Assembly: GCF_039555335.1 (NCBI RefSeq)
Contig: NC_092628.1
Coordinates: forward strand, 65,737,292 to 65,801,291
Direction: 5' to 3'
Source of the DNA: Amphiura filiformis
Taxonomy: Eukaryota > Echinodermata > Ophiuroidea > Amphilepidida > Amphiuridae
Length of the DNA: 64,000 bases
A program made the position numbers and the translations under genes. Of this stretch, positions 12,701 to 22,689 are shown piece by piece. The notes beneath the pieces were generated by a model. It saw only the letters and a list, made by a program, of their open reading frames with translations, had not been told where the DNA came from and did no database searches. Position 1 is the first letter of the stretch. The number at the start of each line of letters is the position of its first letter.

Positions 12701-15488
12701 GCATATTTAGCTTATCATACCACTTAAACCATATGAGGATAAGATCATAGGATACTGCTAAGTGCGAAAAATCTCAGGGAAATTTCAAATCGATTCACTG
12801 AGTGTATATATATATTTTTTTTTGTGCAAAGTGGAATGGATTGAACAATATCAAATCATCATAAGTCATATTAAATTATTTAAGAATTTAGTGCTATGAT
12901 AAATTTGTCATTGAGTTCAGTGCGGATATATTGCATGAGAAATTATCATGCGCTCAGTGTCATACCAGGCCTGACCTTCGGCTTTAGCGCACAAAACCAT
13001 ACCTTCACTTCACCCAGTGGCTAATAATATCCTCAAAGTTTGTTTTACAGCAGCTCACCTTGTGTGTTCAGAGAGAGAGAGAGAGAGCTACTAAGCCAGT
13101 GGTTCCCAAACTGTGTGTCACGACTCTTTTGGGGGTCGCCGCCTCTCCCACAAAGGGTCACGGGACTTGCCGGAAAAAGACTATTTCACACTATTTATAT
13201 GCTGAATATAAAATTTACCTTACTTTTCTGTACAGAAATCAAAAGGAAAACTTATTACAGAGACATGAAGAAGAGATAGATGATTTTACTGCCGTCAAAA
13301 TCCGAGAACATCAGGCTATGTTAGAAGAATTCAATGCAGCTCAAGAACTCCTCAAAGATAAGATTTCAGCATTGCAAATTATGTAAGTACTAGTTTCATA
13401 CCTATGTCTATCTTCTCCTTATAGAAACAAATTGAAATTAGTGATGGAGAGGTAGACCAACTGGTCAGGCCAGCTCAATATGCAGGGCAGATTTTTGACA
13501 GAAGTTGTGCATCTTCTTTTTGAGCCACTATAAACACCAATCATCACCTTCATTATTGCATTTTTGCATGCTTTGGCATTTGCACAGAATTATTTTCCTG
13601 GTAATGAGCAGGTCAGAGCAAAGACTTTACAGTCCCAGTAAAACTATTGGCATCTAGCCTGGCCAATATGTTGTACACTGGGATCATTATGTATCGTCCC
13701 TCCCCCTCTCCCCAACTGAACCCGGATTCAAATGTGTACATTTTGTCTTTCCTAATGCTGGAAGAGCTGCAGAGGTTATAAAATCAAGTATTGACAACAC
13801 ACTCTTTTCTCATGATTTTCAGGTTAGAAGAAGCAGAAGAAAGGTATCATAATCGTGACTCAAGGCCAGAAGATATTGAACAACTAGCAAGACTAAGAGA
13901 TATGGTAGAGGAAAGAGAAGAATATATGAAGAGATTAGTGGTGAGTCAGTAAAACATGCAACTTTTGTCGCATTCATCTCAAGTTGGTTTTGAAAAAAAA
14001 GCTAGAAGAATTTTTGTGACTGCCTTGAAATAATTTTGAGGACAGTTATTTGTAAATAACATTTTTTATCTCGTTTTGTGTACGGCAAAAACCTAAGACC
14101 CAAATCAATATGCATTGACAAAAAAATCTGTGGTTGGCTTCTCATAACCATTTTCCTTCTGATCATGGAGATCTCTTTTCATGATGGGAATAGATCACAT
14201 AATCTAAATGCAACATATTACTCTTGCAATGTTTAATAAATTGATTGTGTATTTTTGGTTTCTGGTGCAATGGAGGACTTTTGCTCACTGACAGTTGCTG
14301 AGTGACCTTAATGTTGTATGGAGGAAAATGAATGCTAGATCTCTAGAAATATTTGACTACATGAAGTTGTCAAATCATTTTCAAATTTCAAATTTTGAGT
14401 ATCCAAGCCAGTGGTGTAGATTTCTTTTTTTGACTCGGGGATGGAGTTGGAAAATTTTTTTGGAAGTATAGTGAATCCAGTACCTTTTGGCGATAGAATA
14501 AGTTAATGGTACAAATGCGCGCGAAGCGTGTGAAAATTTTGCCATATTGAAGATAAACTGGTGAAATATAGTGTAAAAGTGGAATAAATGTGCATGAAGC
14601 ACGAAAAGATTTGCACTTTTGGGTCTAAAATGGCCAAATATGTGGTTAATTTGGTCAAAAACCGACATACATGTGTCAACATTGGGGGGATGATTGTATG
14701 GGCCATCCCCTCGACAAAATATTGGGGGGGGGGGATTTATGATCCAGGCATACAATTTGAATAATTAATGTTTGTGCATTATCTTGCAGGAGGAGAAACG
14801 TTACTTTCAAATGGAGCTGGTTAATAGAGAAACTAATTTCAACAAAGTGTTTAATTCTAATCCAAATGTGGGTGTTTTGAATCCATTTGTCAAGGTAAGA
14901 GAAGTATAATTATTGTCAAATAATCATAAAACACTGTTTAGATATGCATGTAAGGGGCACCCACCCTAGAAGCATGTTTCAAAAAAGCATTTTTACCATC
15001 AACAGAAGGAACTTAAAAACATATGTAAACACCTGCTTTTGATAACACTTTGGATTTTGTTTTTAAACTTGGTTCGAAATTTTGATTGATGAATAATAAC
15101 GTTTGTCCACAAAGGTCTTGATTCAAAATCATAACACACAGTGCGTAGTACAATGAAGAGTATGTACTAGGAATTTTTAAAGTTTTTTTTTAACATTGTA
15201 AATATGGATTTAGTTGGAAATTAATGTAAACTTTTCTTAATTTATTAACATTTTCAGAAGAAAAAGAAAGGAGAAAGGGAAGCTATGAGATATGTCAGTG
15301 CTCCAAGTTTAAACACAACAGGCAACTCACCAGCAGGAAGTAGTCCAAATAATCCCAGACTAGATCCCATACCAAACTCACCTACACATGATATGATGTT
15401 GAATCCTAAGAGACCATTACATGGAGAGGGATTAAAGAGGCCAAGACCTCCACAACCACCAAGAACTAAAAAGTTCATCAATACATGA
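460..15488 (+). CDS. FAM184A: FAM184-family coiled-coil protein, C-terminal 612 aa (5' end outside window)
   Basis: Eleven exons: 460-744, 2451-2572, 3427-3577, 4180-4392, 10115-10268, 11999-12126, 12456-12640, 13236-13382, 13823-13940, 14790-14894, 15258-15488. All have AG acceptors and GT donors, and phases join into one frame of 613 codons including TGA. Residues 1-500 of the visible part are charged Glu/Lys/Gln/Leu heptad-like coiled coil without membrane segments. The C-terminus has the patches I recall as typical of FAM184 proteins: NRETNFNKVFN, then a Lys-rich stretch, VSAPSL and RLDPIPNSP, ending in a Pro-rich basic tail. Human FAM184A is about 1,140 aa, so roughly half the protein is here. 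The molecular role of the family is poorly known. FAM184A versus FAM184B cannot be settled; an invertebrate probably has one ancestral gene. Other coiled-coil proteins are less likely because of the C-terminal match. Confidence 0.85.
1776..2245 (+). repeat. Dispersed repeat R1, copy 1
   Basis: About 450 bp beginning near GCGAACATAAATGGAGGTCA and ending near CAGTTATTATTGTCTA, matching 18274-18694 in the same orientation with small indels. No coding capacity, so probably a non-autonomous element. It sits in the 1.7-kb intron between the first two visible FAM184 exons; the rest of that intron shows nothing. Confidence 0.6.
2451..2572 (+). CDS. FAM184A: FAM184 exon, coiled coil
   Basis: 122 nt, starting NELDKLKHLHE and ending with a split Arg codon (AG before GTAAGT). 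The acceptor has a good pyrimidine tract ending TTTCAG. Confidence 0.85.
3427..3577 (+). CDS. FAM184A: FAM184 exon, coiled coil
   Basis: 151 nt. Its first base completes the split Arg codon; it ends ELHQQ before GTAGTA. A 181-bp foldback MITE lies only about 70 bp past the donor. Confidence 0.85.
3647..3827. mobile_element. Foldback MITE in FAM184 intron
   Basis: Arms of about 65 bp are nearly perfect inverted repeats (AGCTACTTGCGGTT at the left, AACTGCAAGTAGCT at the right) and share the inner word GAGAGCCTCGAACTGGCAGC. Length 181 bp, non-coding. Confidence 0.7.
4180..4392 (+). CDS. FAM184A: FAM184 exon, coiled coil
   Basis: 71 codons in phase 0, from LSSIKDNLATKSE to KDQQSQALM, between CAACAG and GTAGGA. 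Ala/Glu/Lys-rich coiled coil. A 5.7-kb intron follows. Confidence 0.85.
5043..5108 (+). repeat. Two-copy 33-bp direct repeat
   Basis: Unit TGAGTCTTTTGTCAGG plus AAATAAATTTACTATTC is repeated exactly at 5043-5075 and 5076-5108, consistent with a small recent slippage or duplication. Confidence 0.8.
5872..5946. repeat. 75-bp hairpin (MITE-like)
   Basis: Arms GTAGATACCATTATTTTTAT and the matching ATAAAATAATGGTATCTAC enclose an 18-base loop. The stem is about 28 bp with one indel. Confidence 0.7.
7572..7730. mobile_element. 159-bp MITE with 14-bp terminal inverted repeats
   Basis: The ends AAGTTCGGTAGTGA and TCACTACCGAACTT are perfect inverted repeats. The interior is GC-richer than its surroundings. 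Non-coding. Confidence 0.6.
8368..9192 (+). repeat. 412-bp tandem direct duplication
   Basis: 8368-8780 and 8781-9192 are nearly identical, differing by one T in a T-run and one T/G change I can see. The unit starts GTAAACTGTAGGTATGAG and ends ACACAGTTAACA. High identity implies a young duplication within the FAM184 intron, or an assembly artefact. Confidence 0.9.
9561..9822. mobile_element. Foldback MITE family F2, copy 1
   Basis: Starts CCATATCAAAACGATGCACT. The central stem has arms CAAGTGGAGGTCACTTCAAA and TTTGAAGTGACCTCCACTTG, with the pairing extending into ATCATTCCCAAG and CTTGGGAATGAT. The right terminus is decayed. Shares ends and inner stem sequence with the element at 11230-11721. 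Confidence 0.65.
10115..10268 (+). CDS. FAM184A: FAM184 exon, coiled coil
   Basis: 154 nt, from DLEDRLSSQHLQNM to TTQNL plus one base, ending before GTATGT. The phase fits the exon at 4180 directly, so no exon need be missing from the large intron. Confidence 0.85.
11230..11721. mobile_element. Foldback MITE family F2, copy 2, with nested foldback
   Basis: Terminal inverted repeats of about 30 bp: CATATCAAAAGGATGCACTT at the left and AAGTGCATCCTTTTGATATG at the right. Inside, at about 11318-11645, lies a second inverted pair (CACAGAATTAGAGA / TCTCTAATTCTGTG), so one MITE appears inserted in another. Lies in the FAM184 intron 10269-11998. Confidence 0.7.
11999..12126 (+). CDS. FAM184A: FAM184 exon, coiled coil
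   Basis: 128 nt after CACACAG. It begins EKLKLELSQRHMAEMDQL and ends VELKNQK before GTGAGA. The open frame running in from the left is intron read-through. Confidence 0.86.
12456..12640 (+). CDS. FAM184A: FAM184 exon, coiled coil
   Basis: 185 nt, EREHQNRIEDF to SDANDQL plus two bases of a split Arg codon, ending before GTAAGT. Highly charged helix. Confidence 0.86.
13099..13175 (+). mobile_element. hAT-like terminal fragment
   Basis: Starts CAGTGGTTCCCAAACTGTG, the typical hAT/Charlie-type terminus, followed by a GGGGGTCGCCG stretch. No matching opposite end nearby. A (GA)n run at 13071-13088 precedes it. Confidence 0.45.
13236..13382 (+). CDS. FAM184A: FAM184 exon, coiled coil
   Basis: 147 nt after TGTACAG, NQKENLLQRHEEEIDDF to KISALQI plus AT of a split Met codon. 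A hAT-like fragment lies 60 bp upstream of the acceptor. Confidence 0.86.
13823..13940 (+). CDS. FAM184A: FAM184 exon
   Basis: 118 nt. It completes the split Met and encodes LEEAEERYHNRDSRPED onward to YMKRLV before GTGAGT. The RYxNRxSRPED patch looks like a conserved FAM184 segment. Confidence 0.87.
14406..14756. repeat. Dispersed CAGTGGTGTAG-type repeat in FAM184 intron
   Basis: Begins CCAGTGGTGTAGATTTC and ends in a G-rich run (11 G) near 14725. It contains GCGCGCGAAGCGTG. Related CAGTGGCG starts occur at 43078 and, reversed, at about 23521. Probably a decayed non-autonomous element; the class is not certain. Confidence 0.4.
14790..14894 (+). CDS. FAM184A: FAM184 exon with the diagnostic NRETNFNKVFN patch
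   Basis: 35 codons in phase 0 between CTTGCAG and GTAAGA. It encodes EEKRYFQMELVNRE, then TNFNKVFNSNPNVGVLNP. This block near the C-terminus is the strongest family signature in the gene. Confidence 0.88.
15258..15488 (+). CDS. FAM184A: FAM184 terminal exon
   Basis: 77 codons including TGA. A KKKKKGER basic run is followed by RYVSAPSLN, a Ser/Pro/Asn-rich linker, RLDPIPNSPTHD and a Pro/Arg-rich end. It is low-complexity and probably unstructured. Confidence 0.88.
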   Translation, partial: KKKKGEREAMRYVSAPSLNTTGNSPAGSSPNNPRLDPIPNSPTHDMMLNPKRPLHGEGLKRPRPPQPPRTKKFINT

Positions 15489-16601
15489 CCTACAACTGAA
15501 TACGCAAAAGTAGGCCTGTGCCAAGAATTACAGCTACCAAGAACACAGCGAACTTGGCAATTTCCTTACTCAAAGCTGAAGTTGCCAAATAAATTTGGGA
15601 GTAACAGGAATGATGTTTTAATAGGAAAGTTCGAAAGCCAAATTCCATTGAACTTCACATTTTGAGCAGCTATATCCGAAGTTTTTGTCATTTACACATT
15701 CTATTGTGTTTTACCATCAAAAGTATGTTTTTTGCAAGCACAAACTCTTAAAGAATGTTTTACAAGACAATAATTCAGAAGAAAAGTTCAGAGTTGTAGA
15801 AGCTGATACACTAATAAGATGCACAACACAATCATGCATCGGATTAAAGATGAGCGGTACACATAGTTTTTTGTTATTTTCATAAACCCTATGGCTAATG
15901 TTGTGACCTGGATCGCCCCAATTAAACTTTTTCCAACCCGGACTGACCAAGTCATGGTATCGATTTTCAACCCAGAGATGCGCGCACATCCCAGACCAGA
16001 CTGGTATCAAGACCGTCACAACACGCATTGATGTAACAATGCACTGTTCTTGTGCAACTCCACAGTCTTTATGTTACATGAAGTGTTCATTGTCAATTTA
16101 ATATTGTACATAATATTTCTAAATTATCATTATTTTATTCATAGATTTATAACTAAGCACAGAAATGTGTGCCCCAGATCTGGACTAATGTACCTATACC
16201 ATAGAGAAAAAATAACCCACCTGGACCGGACCGACAAGGTAGCAAATTAGCCTCCCTGCACTCCGCTCATCTTTACATCAGTTCACCTCCTACCTACATC
16301 TCCTGTCATTTAGGTTTATGGAATTATTTTGATGTGCACAGACTTGATGAAATCGCTTGTAACCTATTAATATTTTGTGCAATAAACAAGCGATATTCTT
16401 GATGTTGGTGTATGCCAAATATGTCAAATGATGTTAGCCACCCCCACAAAATGCAGTGTTTCTAGATATGTTGTACCATTTCAATTTTAAATTACCTGAT
16501 CAATTTGAAATAGGAGTTATATTTTATGGATATCGTTGGGATTTTCATGAACACTGAAGATATGAGTAGACTGTGAATACTAATATTTGTCCATCCATTA
16601 A
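15489..16601 (+). other. FAM184 3' UTR and downstream flank
   Basis: Non-coding sequence after the TGA. Candidate poly(A) hexamers AATAAA occur at 15588-15593 and 16381-16386, and another at 18161-18166 beyond a transposon. The first is close enough to the stop to be the main site. No coding signal was seen. Confidence 0.45.
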
Positions 16602-17943
16602 CCAGCAAACACAAAAATGTTTTGAAAACCTTATAAACGTGTTATAAACACGTTTTTTGTTTGGGCAAAAGGTTTTAATAACATTTAAATGTCGGGTTAT
16701 ATAAAGGACAGGAAAATGTTTTATATGGAAAGAAAACAAAATATTTTGTAAACACTTACAAGCAAATTCATTTTCTATTTCCTTTTTTAAGATTTTTTTA
16801 ATAGTTTTTTGCCATAAAATCACGATATTCTGAGAAATATTTTGAAGAAAATTTACTTAATTCGATTATAGGTACAAAACAATTGTGTAACTGAACTACA
16901 ATTTTATGCTGTGTACTCTTGAACACTGCGAAATGACATCTTAACATGCTTAATTCAAAATTAACAAACAAAAACACTTTCCTCATTCATTTTTGAAACT
17001 GCCAAAGGCTGAGACATAGCATTTTTTAATTTTAGCCTTATATTCTAGTAAATAACCCAAAACTATCACTCCAAATGTAAACTTGGGTTTGACTATCACA
17101 GTTTTGTTTAAATGATAGTTTCAGGTATGTAGATAAGAATTTGTTGAATGCCCAGTTGGCACCCTTTGGGTAATTCTAGAGTTCCATGTCAAAGTTTATT
17201 CGCCATAGAAGTGATGATGTAACAGGATTACCTACCATAGCAGTAGGGTAAAACAATTTTTGAATATATCGCCTTACACTACAAGCAGGTTGCACTCATT
17301 ACCTGTGTATGTCTGCAATCATAGATTGAATACAATGCTGCTCTTTTCAAAGATGTGAGTGATCAGCATGATATGGAATTATGGATATTCTATAGAATTA
17401 CGATCCAGGTCTTTATCCCTATTCTTTGACATCCATGGTTCAATGCAGAAGTACCGTGTGAATGTATTAGTGCAGTGCGATATATTAAAAAGTTATTTTA
17501 ACCTATCACTTCTACAGTGAATACAGGGCTAAAATTGCTAAAAATTTTCCCCAAGTATTCCTCTGGTCCCCCTCTGGTCATAAGGATTCAGATAATATAA
17601 AGTTTGATATGACAGAGCCCAAATTAATGTTGGCCTGAATGTTTTAACCAAACCGGAACAATTTTGAATTTTGACCCATGTGTAAACTTTGCCCTGGATA
17701 TCTTGGATATCAGTGCAAGGGAGCTCACTGGGCAGTGGGCACCCGGTATATTGTTATTCTATATACCTCGGATGAAAGAAAAAAAAAATTTTAGTCATAC
17801 CTCTACCTGACTATTAATAATAACATTGTTTGCATGTTTTGCATCAAGTTTTCAAAAATGTTTTCTGAATGTTGTTAAAACATTATATAACCTTTATATA
17901 CCCGATATTTGAACATTTTGTGCGAAACATTTGTGTTTGCTGG
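16602..17943. mobile_element. 1.34-kb non-autonomous element with CCAGCAAACAC ends
   Basis: The left end CCAGCAAACACAAAAATGTT and right end ACATTTGTGTTTGCTGG are inverted repeats. The arms continue imperfectly (TATAAACGTG... versus ...CCTTTATATACCCGA). No transposase-like frame. Located just downstream of FAM184. Confidence 0.6.
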
Positions 17944-18273
17944 ATAAATACATAATTATATGAATCAATTATAATGTTGAATAATAGTAACTGTTACATA
18001 AAATAGTGTATATTTTATATGAACAATTTTATACGTAACTGTCCATAGTCTTCAAAGTAAATTAATGAGAGAAGTTTTTAACTATTGTGTTTTTGTCCTT
18101 AAATTTATTACAGCAATATTGACAGTAAATTGTCATGTATCCTGTATGAAATAATGAATCAATAAATGTTGTCAGATGGCATGCATGATGAACTGTGTGT
18201 TTAATAATTAATTTCTCTCATATTGAATAATCTGTATCAAAATGAATTAAAGTGTACCCGAAATATATCAAAA

Positions 18274-18694
18274 ACGCGAACGCAAATGGAGGTCATCAAT
18301 TGACTGCAAATTGCGTAATTGTTTCAATCACCCACACAAATAACTTGTGTTTGCATATCGTTTTTTAATACTTATCACAAGTAAGCCTGCGTACTTGTTG
18401 ATCACATATTAAATGTGCAGTAAAACAGTGATCGGAAGATACATTGTGCACTTTCAATAGCCTTTTGAGCAAAATACATTTGTTATTTTCATGAAACAAA
18501 CTTGTAAAAAAAATTATATAGATGGCAGTAATGAATGACAATAATAATTTTGGGGTTTGTGTTGGGCCTTGGTATTTTTCCTTGGGGCCTTGCGCTCTCT
18601 TGGAAAATTACTTCGGCCCAAAACAAACCCCTCAGATTTCCTGCAGTGACCTCAAAACAGATAGTGCGCAGTTATTATTGTCTAATTAGACACC
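18274..18694 (+). repeat. Dispersed repeat R1, copy 2
   Basis: Same family and orientation as 1776-2245: shares GCAAATGGAGGTCAT, TGGGGTTTGTG, a TTGGGCC block and the end CAGTTATTATTGTCTAA. It has accumulated different indels, so the two copies are old. Confidence 0.6.
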
Positions 18695-19870
18695 CCAGTT
18701 GATCCTCAGGATACAAACATAAATCAGTTGCAAAACTTTTCACTCCAGAGACCCGAGATTTTATGTGTTGTCTATCAGATCGCCATCAATAGACGTTTGG
18801 ACTGGGCTCCATTTAGTTTAAAATTTTCAATCATACTTCACCATGATATCAGCTTTGCTGGTGATAAATGTTGGCAAGTTTTCACTGGCTGAAGGATCAA
18901 TTGGAAGACTTTGCTGGCAATGGTTTCATGGGTAAAAAGGACAGGTATGTTAAGGTATGCAGTGGCCATGCTATAGGGTAAAATGGAAAGAAATTGGTTT
19001 CAAGTACCTTCTTGAGTGTCCCATGTGTCATACCTAATATATCTATCTTAAAATATACAAGTACCCCCTGCTCCAACGATAGCCTGGATCCTCTCCCAAT
19101 AGCATGCAATTTTCAATTTTCCCTTATTTGAGAGCAGATCATCGAGTAGCACTGTAATATCTCTGCAGGCAGAAGCTGCTTTGTCAACATTTCATACTTC
19201 TATGGATTTCCTTATTTGAACCAATTGACCTTATCCTAACAAAGTGTTTTCATAACTTACTGAAGTGTTTTCTTTTAAAATATTGATATAATCGTACACT
19301 AGTAATCTAATTGGCTAAACAGGGATTAGTATACTGGTAATGAGGTAAAGGTGTGCAGACATAATTGGCCAATGGTGGGAATTGTGCTTGTTGAAGTAGG
19401 TGTCTGTGCTAAGGAAGTGCTGACTAATTTGGAAGAATAAGTTTATCCATGAAGGAAACTGCAGCTTTACTGATGAAACCAATTTCTGAATTTTTATCTA
19501 TGGGTTGTATTGAACTGCAAGCCTTAGAATTTCATTTTGGCAAACCAATTTTGAATTCAATAGTGCAACATCTTTTCTAACTTCCCTACACTGATTGGCC
19601 TAATTCTTGGGATTGAATTGAAATTTCCAAACAAATACAATAATTATGTGCAGTTTGTGTAGATTCAATCCATTCACATGGTAATATAGGCCAAATCAGT
19701 ATTATTTGAAAATGAAAAAGTGACCTCCTGTGGTTACATTGCCATCAATTTACTGTGGTCCAGATGGGTGTAGACATCATGTAAGAGTCTTCAATCCAAG
19801 AAAAATAGGTAGAGAAGCGACACTCTCTGCAAACTGCCTATACCGTGCTATACCGCAGCTGAAGACATAC
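18695..19870. other. Intergenic stretch without recognised features
   Basis: AT-rich, only short frames on both strands, no splice-bounded coding blocks. A weak outer extension of the following foldback may begin near 19710. Confidence 0.5.
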
Positions 19871-20084
19871 AGCAGAGTGAGCAGACAGTACATGTACAAT
19901 GTGATTCTCTCATTTATAATTAGGATTACGTCATTGCCAGAGCTTTGTTTTGTGAGCGGTACAAAGCGTATAAGTCCGCCCACCGCTGTCAATCATTCTA
20001 ATGAACAAATAAACAAGCTCTGGCAATGACGTAATCCTAATTATAAATGAAAGAATCACATTGTACATGTACTGTCTGCTGTAC
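19871..20084. mobile_element. Foldback element with ~75-bp arms
   Basis: Left arm GCAGACAGTACATGTACAAT through AATTAGGATTACGTCATTGC is mirrored by GCAATGACGTAATCCTAATT through ATTGTACATGTACTGTCTGC. The loop is about 70 bases. Weaker pairing (GCGACACTCT / GGAGTGTCGC) suggests the element reaches about 19818-20120. Confidence 0.7.
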
Positions 20085-20185
20085 TAGATGTCTTCCAACA
20101 AGTGCCGGAGTGTCGCGGTCCTGCTTCAATGATCTTCACATAGAGGCACCAAGTCACCTGATGTTACCCTCATTTAAAGGCTTAA

Positions 20186-20884
20186 GGTTGGTCTGAACCC
20201 TGGAATTATGAAAACTTTCGGGCCTCATAACTGCTAAATTATTAGTCTAAAGAATATAAAAGTATACATTTTAGAATGGAAATGACTTGATGAATTCATC
20301 TGTGAGGCCCAATTTGGGCCAAAATGCTCATTTTGGAGAAAATCCTAAAAAGCGGTTTTTTGGCCCAAATTTTTTTAGTGCAACGTAACAAAAAATTGTT
20401 TGGCCAAAAAAAAAAATTTTTTATTGATTTTAAAAACTAGATAAAAATATCTAGGGAGCGTTTTTTCATTTTTTTTGAATTTTGACCAACTTCACCAAAA
20501 ATATTTGAAATTTGGGTAGAAAATCAGGCTTTTTATGATTTTTTGAAAATTTTGCATTTTTGACCATTTTGGTGCAAATTTCTCAAAGTTGGTCAAAATT
20601 CAAAAAAATAAAAAACGCTCCCTAGATATTTTTATCTAGTTTTTAAAATTAATAAAAAATTTGTTTGGCCAAACAATTTTTTTGTTACGCTGTACTTAAA
20701 ATTTGTGCCAAAAACCCGCTTTTTGGGATTTTCTCCAAAATGAGAATTTTGGCCCAAATTGGACCTCACAGATGAATTCAGCAAGTCATTTCCAGTCTAA
20801 AATGTATACTTTTATATTCTTTAGACTAATAATTTAGCAGTTATGAAGCTTAAAGTTTCCATAATTCCAGGGTTAAGACCACCC
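20186..20884. mobile_element. TTAA-flanked foldback MITE family F1, copy A
   Basis: Almost the whole 699 bp is one palindrome. The left arm GGTTGGTCTGAACCCTGGAA pairs with TTCCAGGGTTAAGACCACC at the right, and internal blocks such as CTAGATAAAAATATCTAGGG recur mirrored. TTAA is present at 20182-20185 and 20885-20888, matching the target-site duplication of piggyBac- or Kolobok-type transposons. Second copy at 41532-42208. Confidence 0.8.
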
Positions 20885-20888
20885 TTAA

Positions 20889-21232
20889 TGTACGATTTCC
20901 TTCAAATTTCAAATTTGTCATTATATACTCAAAATGCTGAAATAATACTAGTAATAATGATCGGGAATGGTTTCTGTCCATTTTGAGCTGAAATAATGAG
21001 GTAACGTGAAAGAAACACTTTTTTTGGCCGTTTAACACGCAGTTCTATGGACGGACATAAAGTCATAATTTCTTGAATTATGACTTTATGTCGAACTTTG
21101 CTCTGTTTACATACAAACACAACAAATTTGGCTGATTCAATTTAGGTGCAAGTTGTGACATGTGTAAACATTACAAATATGCAAAAAAAATCAGGTTTGA
21201 AAAAAATTAACCAAATTCATATTATTAAATCG
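20889..21232. mobile_element. Second MITE-like inverted element abutting F1 at the shared TTAA
   Basis: Begins TGTACGATTT directly after the right TTAA of the previous element and ends near AAATCGTACA before a further TTTAA. It contains a 35-bp internal palindrome (CATAAAGTCATAATT / AATTATGACTTTATG) at 21056-21090. Confidence 0.5.
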
Positions 21233-21243
21233 TACATTATGAC

Positions 21244-22476
21244 TTTAAGGGCAGAGTAATGGGAGAGAACATGGACCTTTTCGGGCATCATTATTTCTAA
21301 ATTGTGTGTCCAAAGTATATAAAACTATACATTTTTGGAAAGGGAATGAGTCAAGGAATCCCATGGTGACGTCAGATTTTTTTCAAAAATCTCGAGTTTT
21401 TGATAAAATTACAAAAAAAATTTTTACCCCAATATTTTTGTGACAACTTAAAAAAAAATCCGTTCAAAGTAAAAAAAAATCAGTTAGCTTTTCATGAAGA
21501 AGAGACATGAACTTAGGGAAGGTTTTTTTATTTTTTTGAAATTCGTCTCTTTTTTCGAAATATTGAGAAAAACATGTGAAAAAAGCAATTTTGTCACTAT
21601 TAAGCTCAAATTTGCAGATAATGGTGTATATTTTTGTTTAAAACAAATCTTTTGAAAAAATGAGAAAACCTTCCCTAGACTCTGATCTGCTCTAAACGAT
21701 AGTGCAAAAAGTTTACCTTTTGCTTGCATATTTTTTGAGTTATCTTGTCACAAAAATCGTGCAATATTGTCAAAAGTGAACTCTAAGAAATCGACGTTTT
21801 AGTAAAAAAAGGTCAAAATTATGTACAAAACGTTCTTATATTTTAAAACGGTAAGACTTTCGCCCTTGTAAAAGCTATATCTGGTGCATGGTCTAAATAT
21901 GTATCTTTTTGCACCAATGAATCTATAATGTCTGCTTTTAGTGCGCCAAAATTCAAAATAATCAAAAAATCTAAGTGGCATTTTGACTGCAAATTTTTGT
22001 TTTGTTTACACCATATTTGATAGCATTAACAACAAACCGAATGCGCCTTGCCTGCGTTGGACATATGCGCAGAGTTGTGCCGCGTCACGCAACGCGATTC
22101 ACGCGCGTTATCACAATATTTCGCATTCGCGCATTTCTGACTCATTATTTCCCGCCAATTTACTGAGCTGTCTTGAGCCATGTGACTTTTTAGGGTTGAA
22201 AAGAGTAAAATAAACTCAAGCAAAAATACAAATAAATATTAGCAAGTTGTATTTTATCAGTTTCAAGTGAAAGAATACATCTTAGTGTTGATAAATATCG
22301 AGAAATCTCAAATTCGGGCGTGGACGAATGTGTCTTCCATTACTCTGGCCTTAATACAAGGTTTGTTTCCAACTTCAACCTGCATGCTGCTACATATTCC
22401 GATGATTTGCATCACAACTGGCTCAAACAGTACCAGACCGACTCATAATCATAGTCATAGGAAAACGGTACGGAAA
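21244..22476. other. AT-rich intergenic region, probable old MITE debris
   Basis: Starts GGGCAGAGTAATGGGAG after a TTAA and continues with T/A homopolymer-rich sequence resembling the interior of neighbouring foldback elements, but I could not pair its ends. No coding signal. Confidence 0.35.
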
Positions 22477-22539
22477 TTTACACTTAAATATGTACATTTT
22501 CCTGCTCGCTGCTGAGAGGGGGCGGGCAAGCGATTTTTG

Positions 22540-22596
22540 GCGAGCCGTTTGGAAATTTTACCCCCTCCCCCGGGCTCATAATTATTGCACAGCCCC
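22540..22596. repeat. Fragment of the TGCAATAATTATG MITE family
   Basis: Ends CATAATTATTGCACAGCCCC, equivalent to the right end of the element at 35180-35640. C-rich just inside, like that element. Only one end is preserved. Confidence 0.45.
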
Positions 22597-22689
22597 TTAA
22601 AGTGTACCACATCATGATATTCAAATATAGATCTCATCCACCAGACTTCTGTAGAAAAATTCCCATCACCTGCATGTTTTTGAATGTTA

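Noticed and set aside
15717-16028. 103-aa minus-strand frame overlapping the FAM184 3' flank
   Set aside because: No recognisable protein features, no splice-bounded conservation, composition like the flank.
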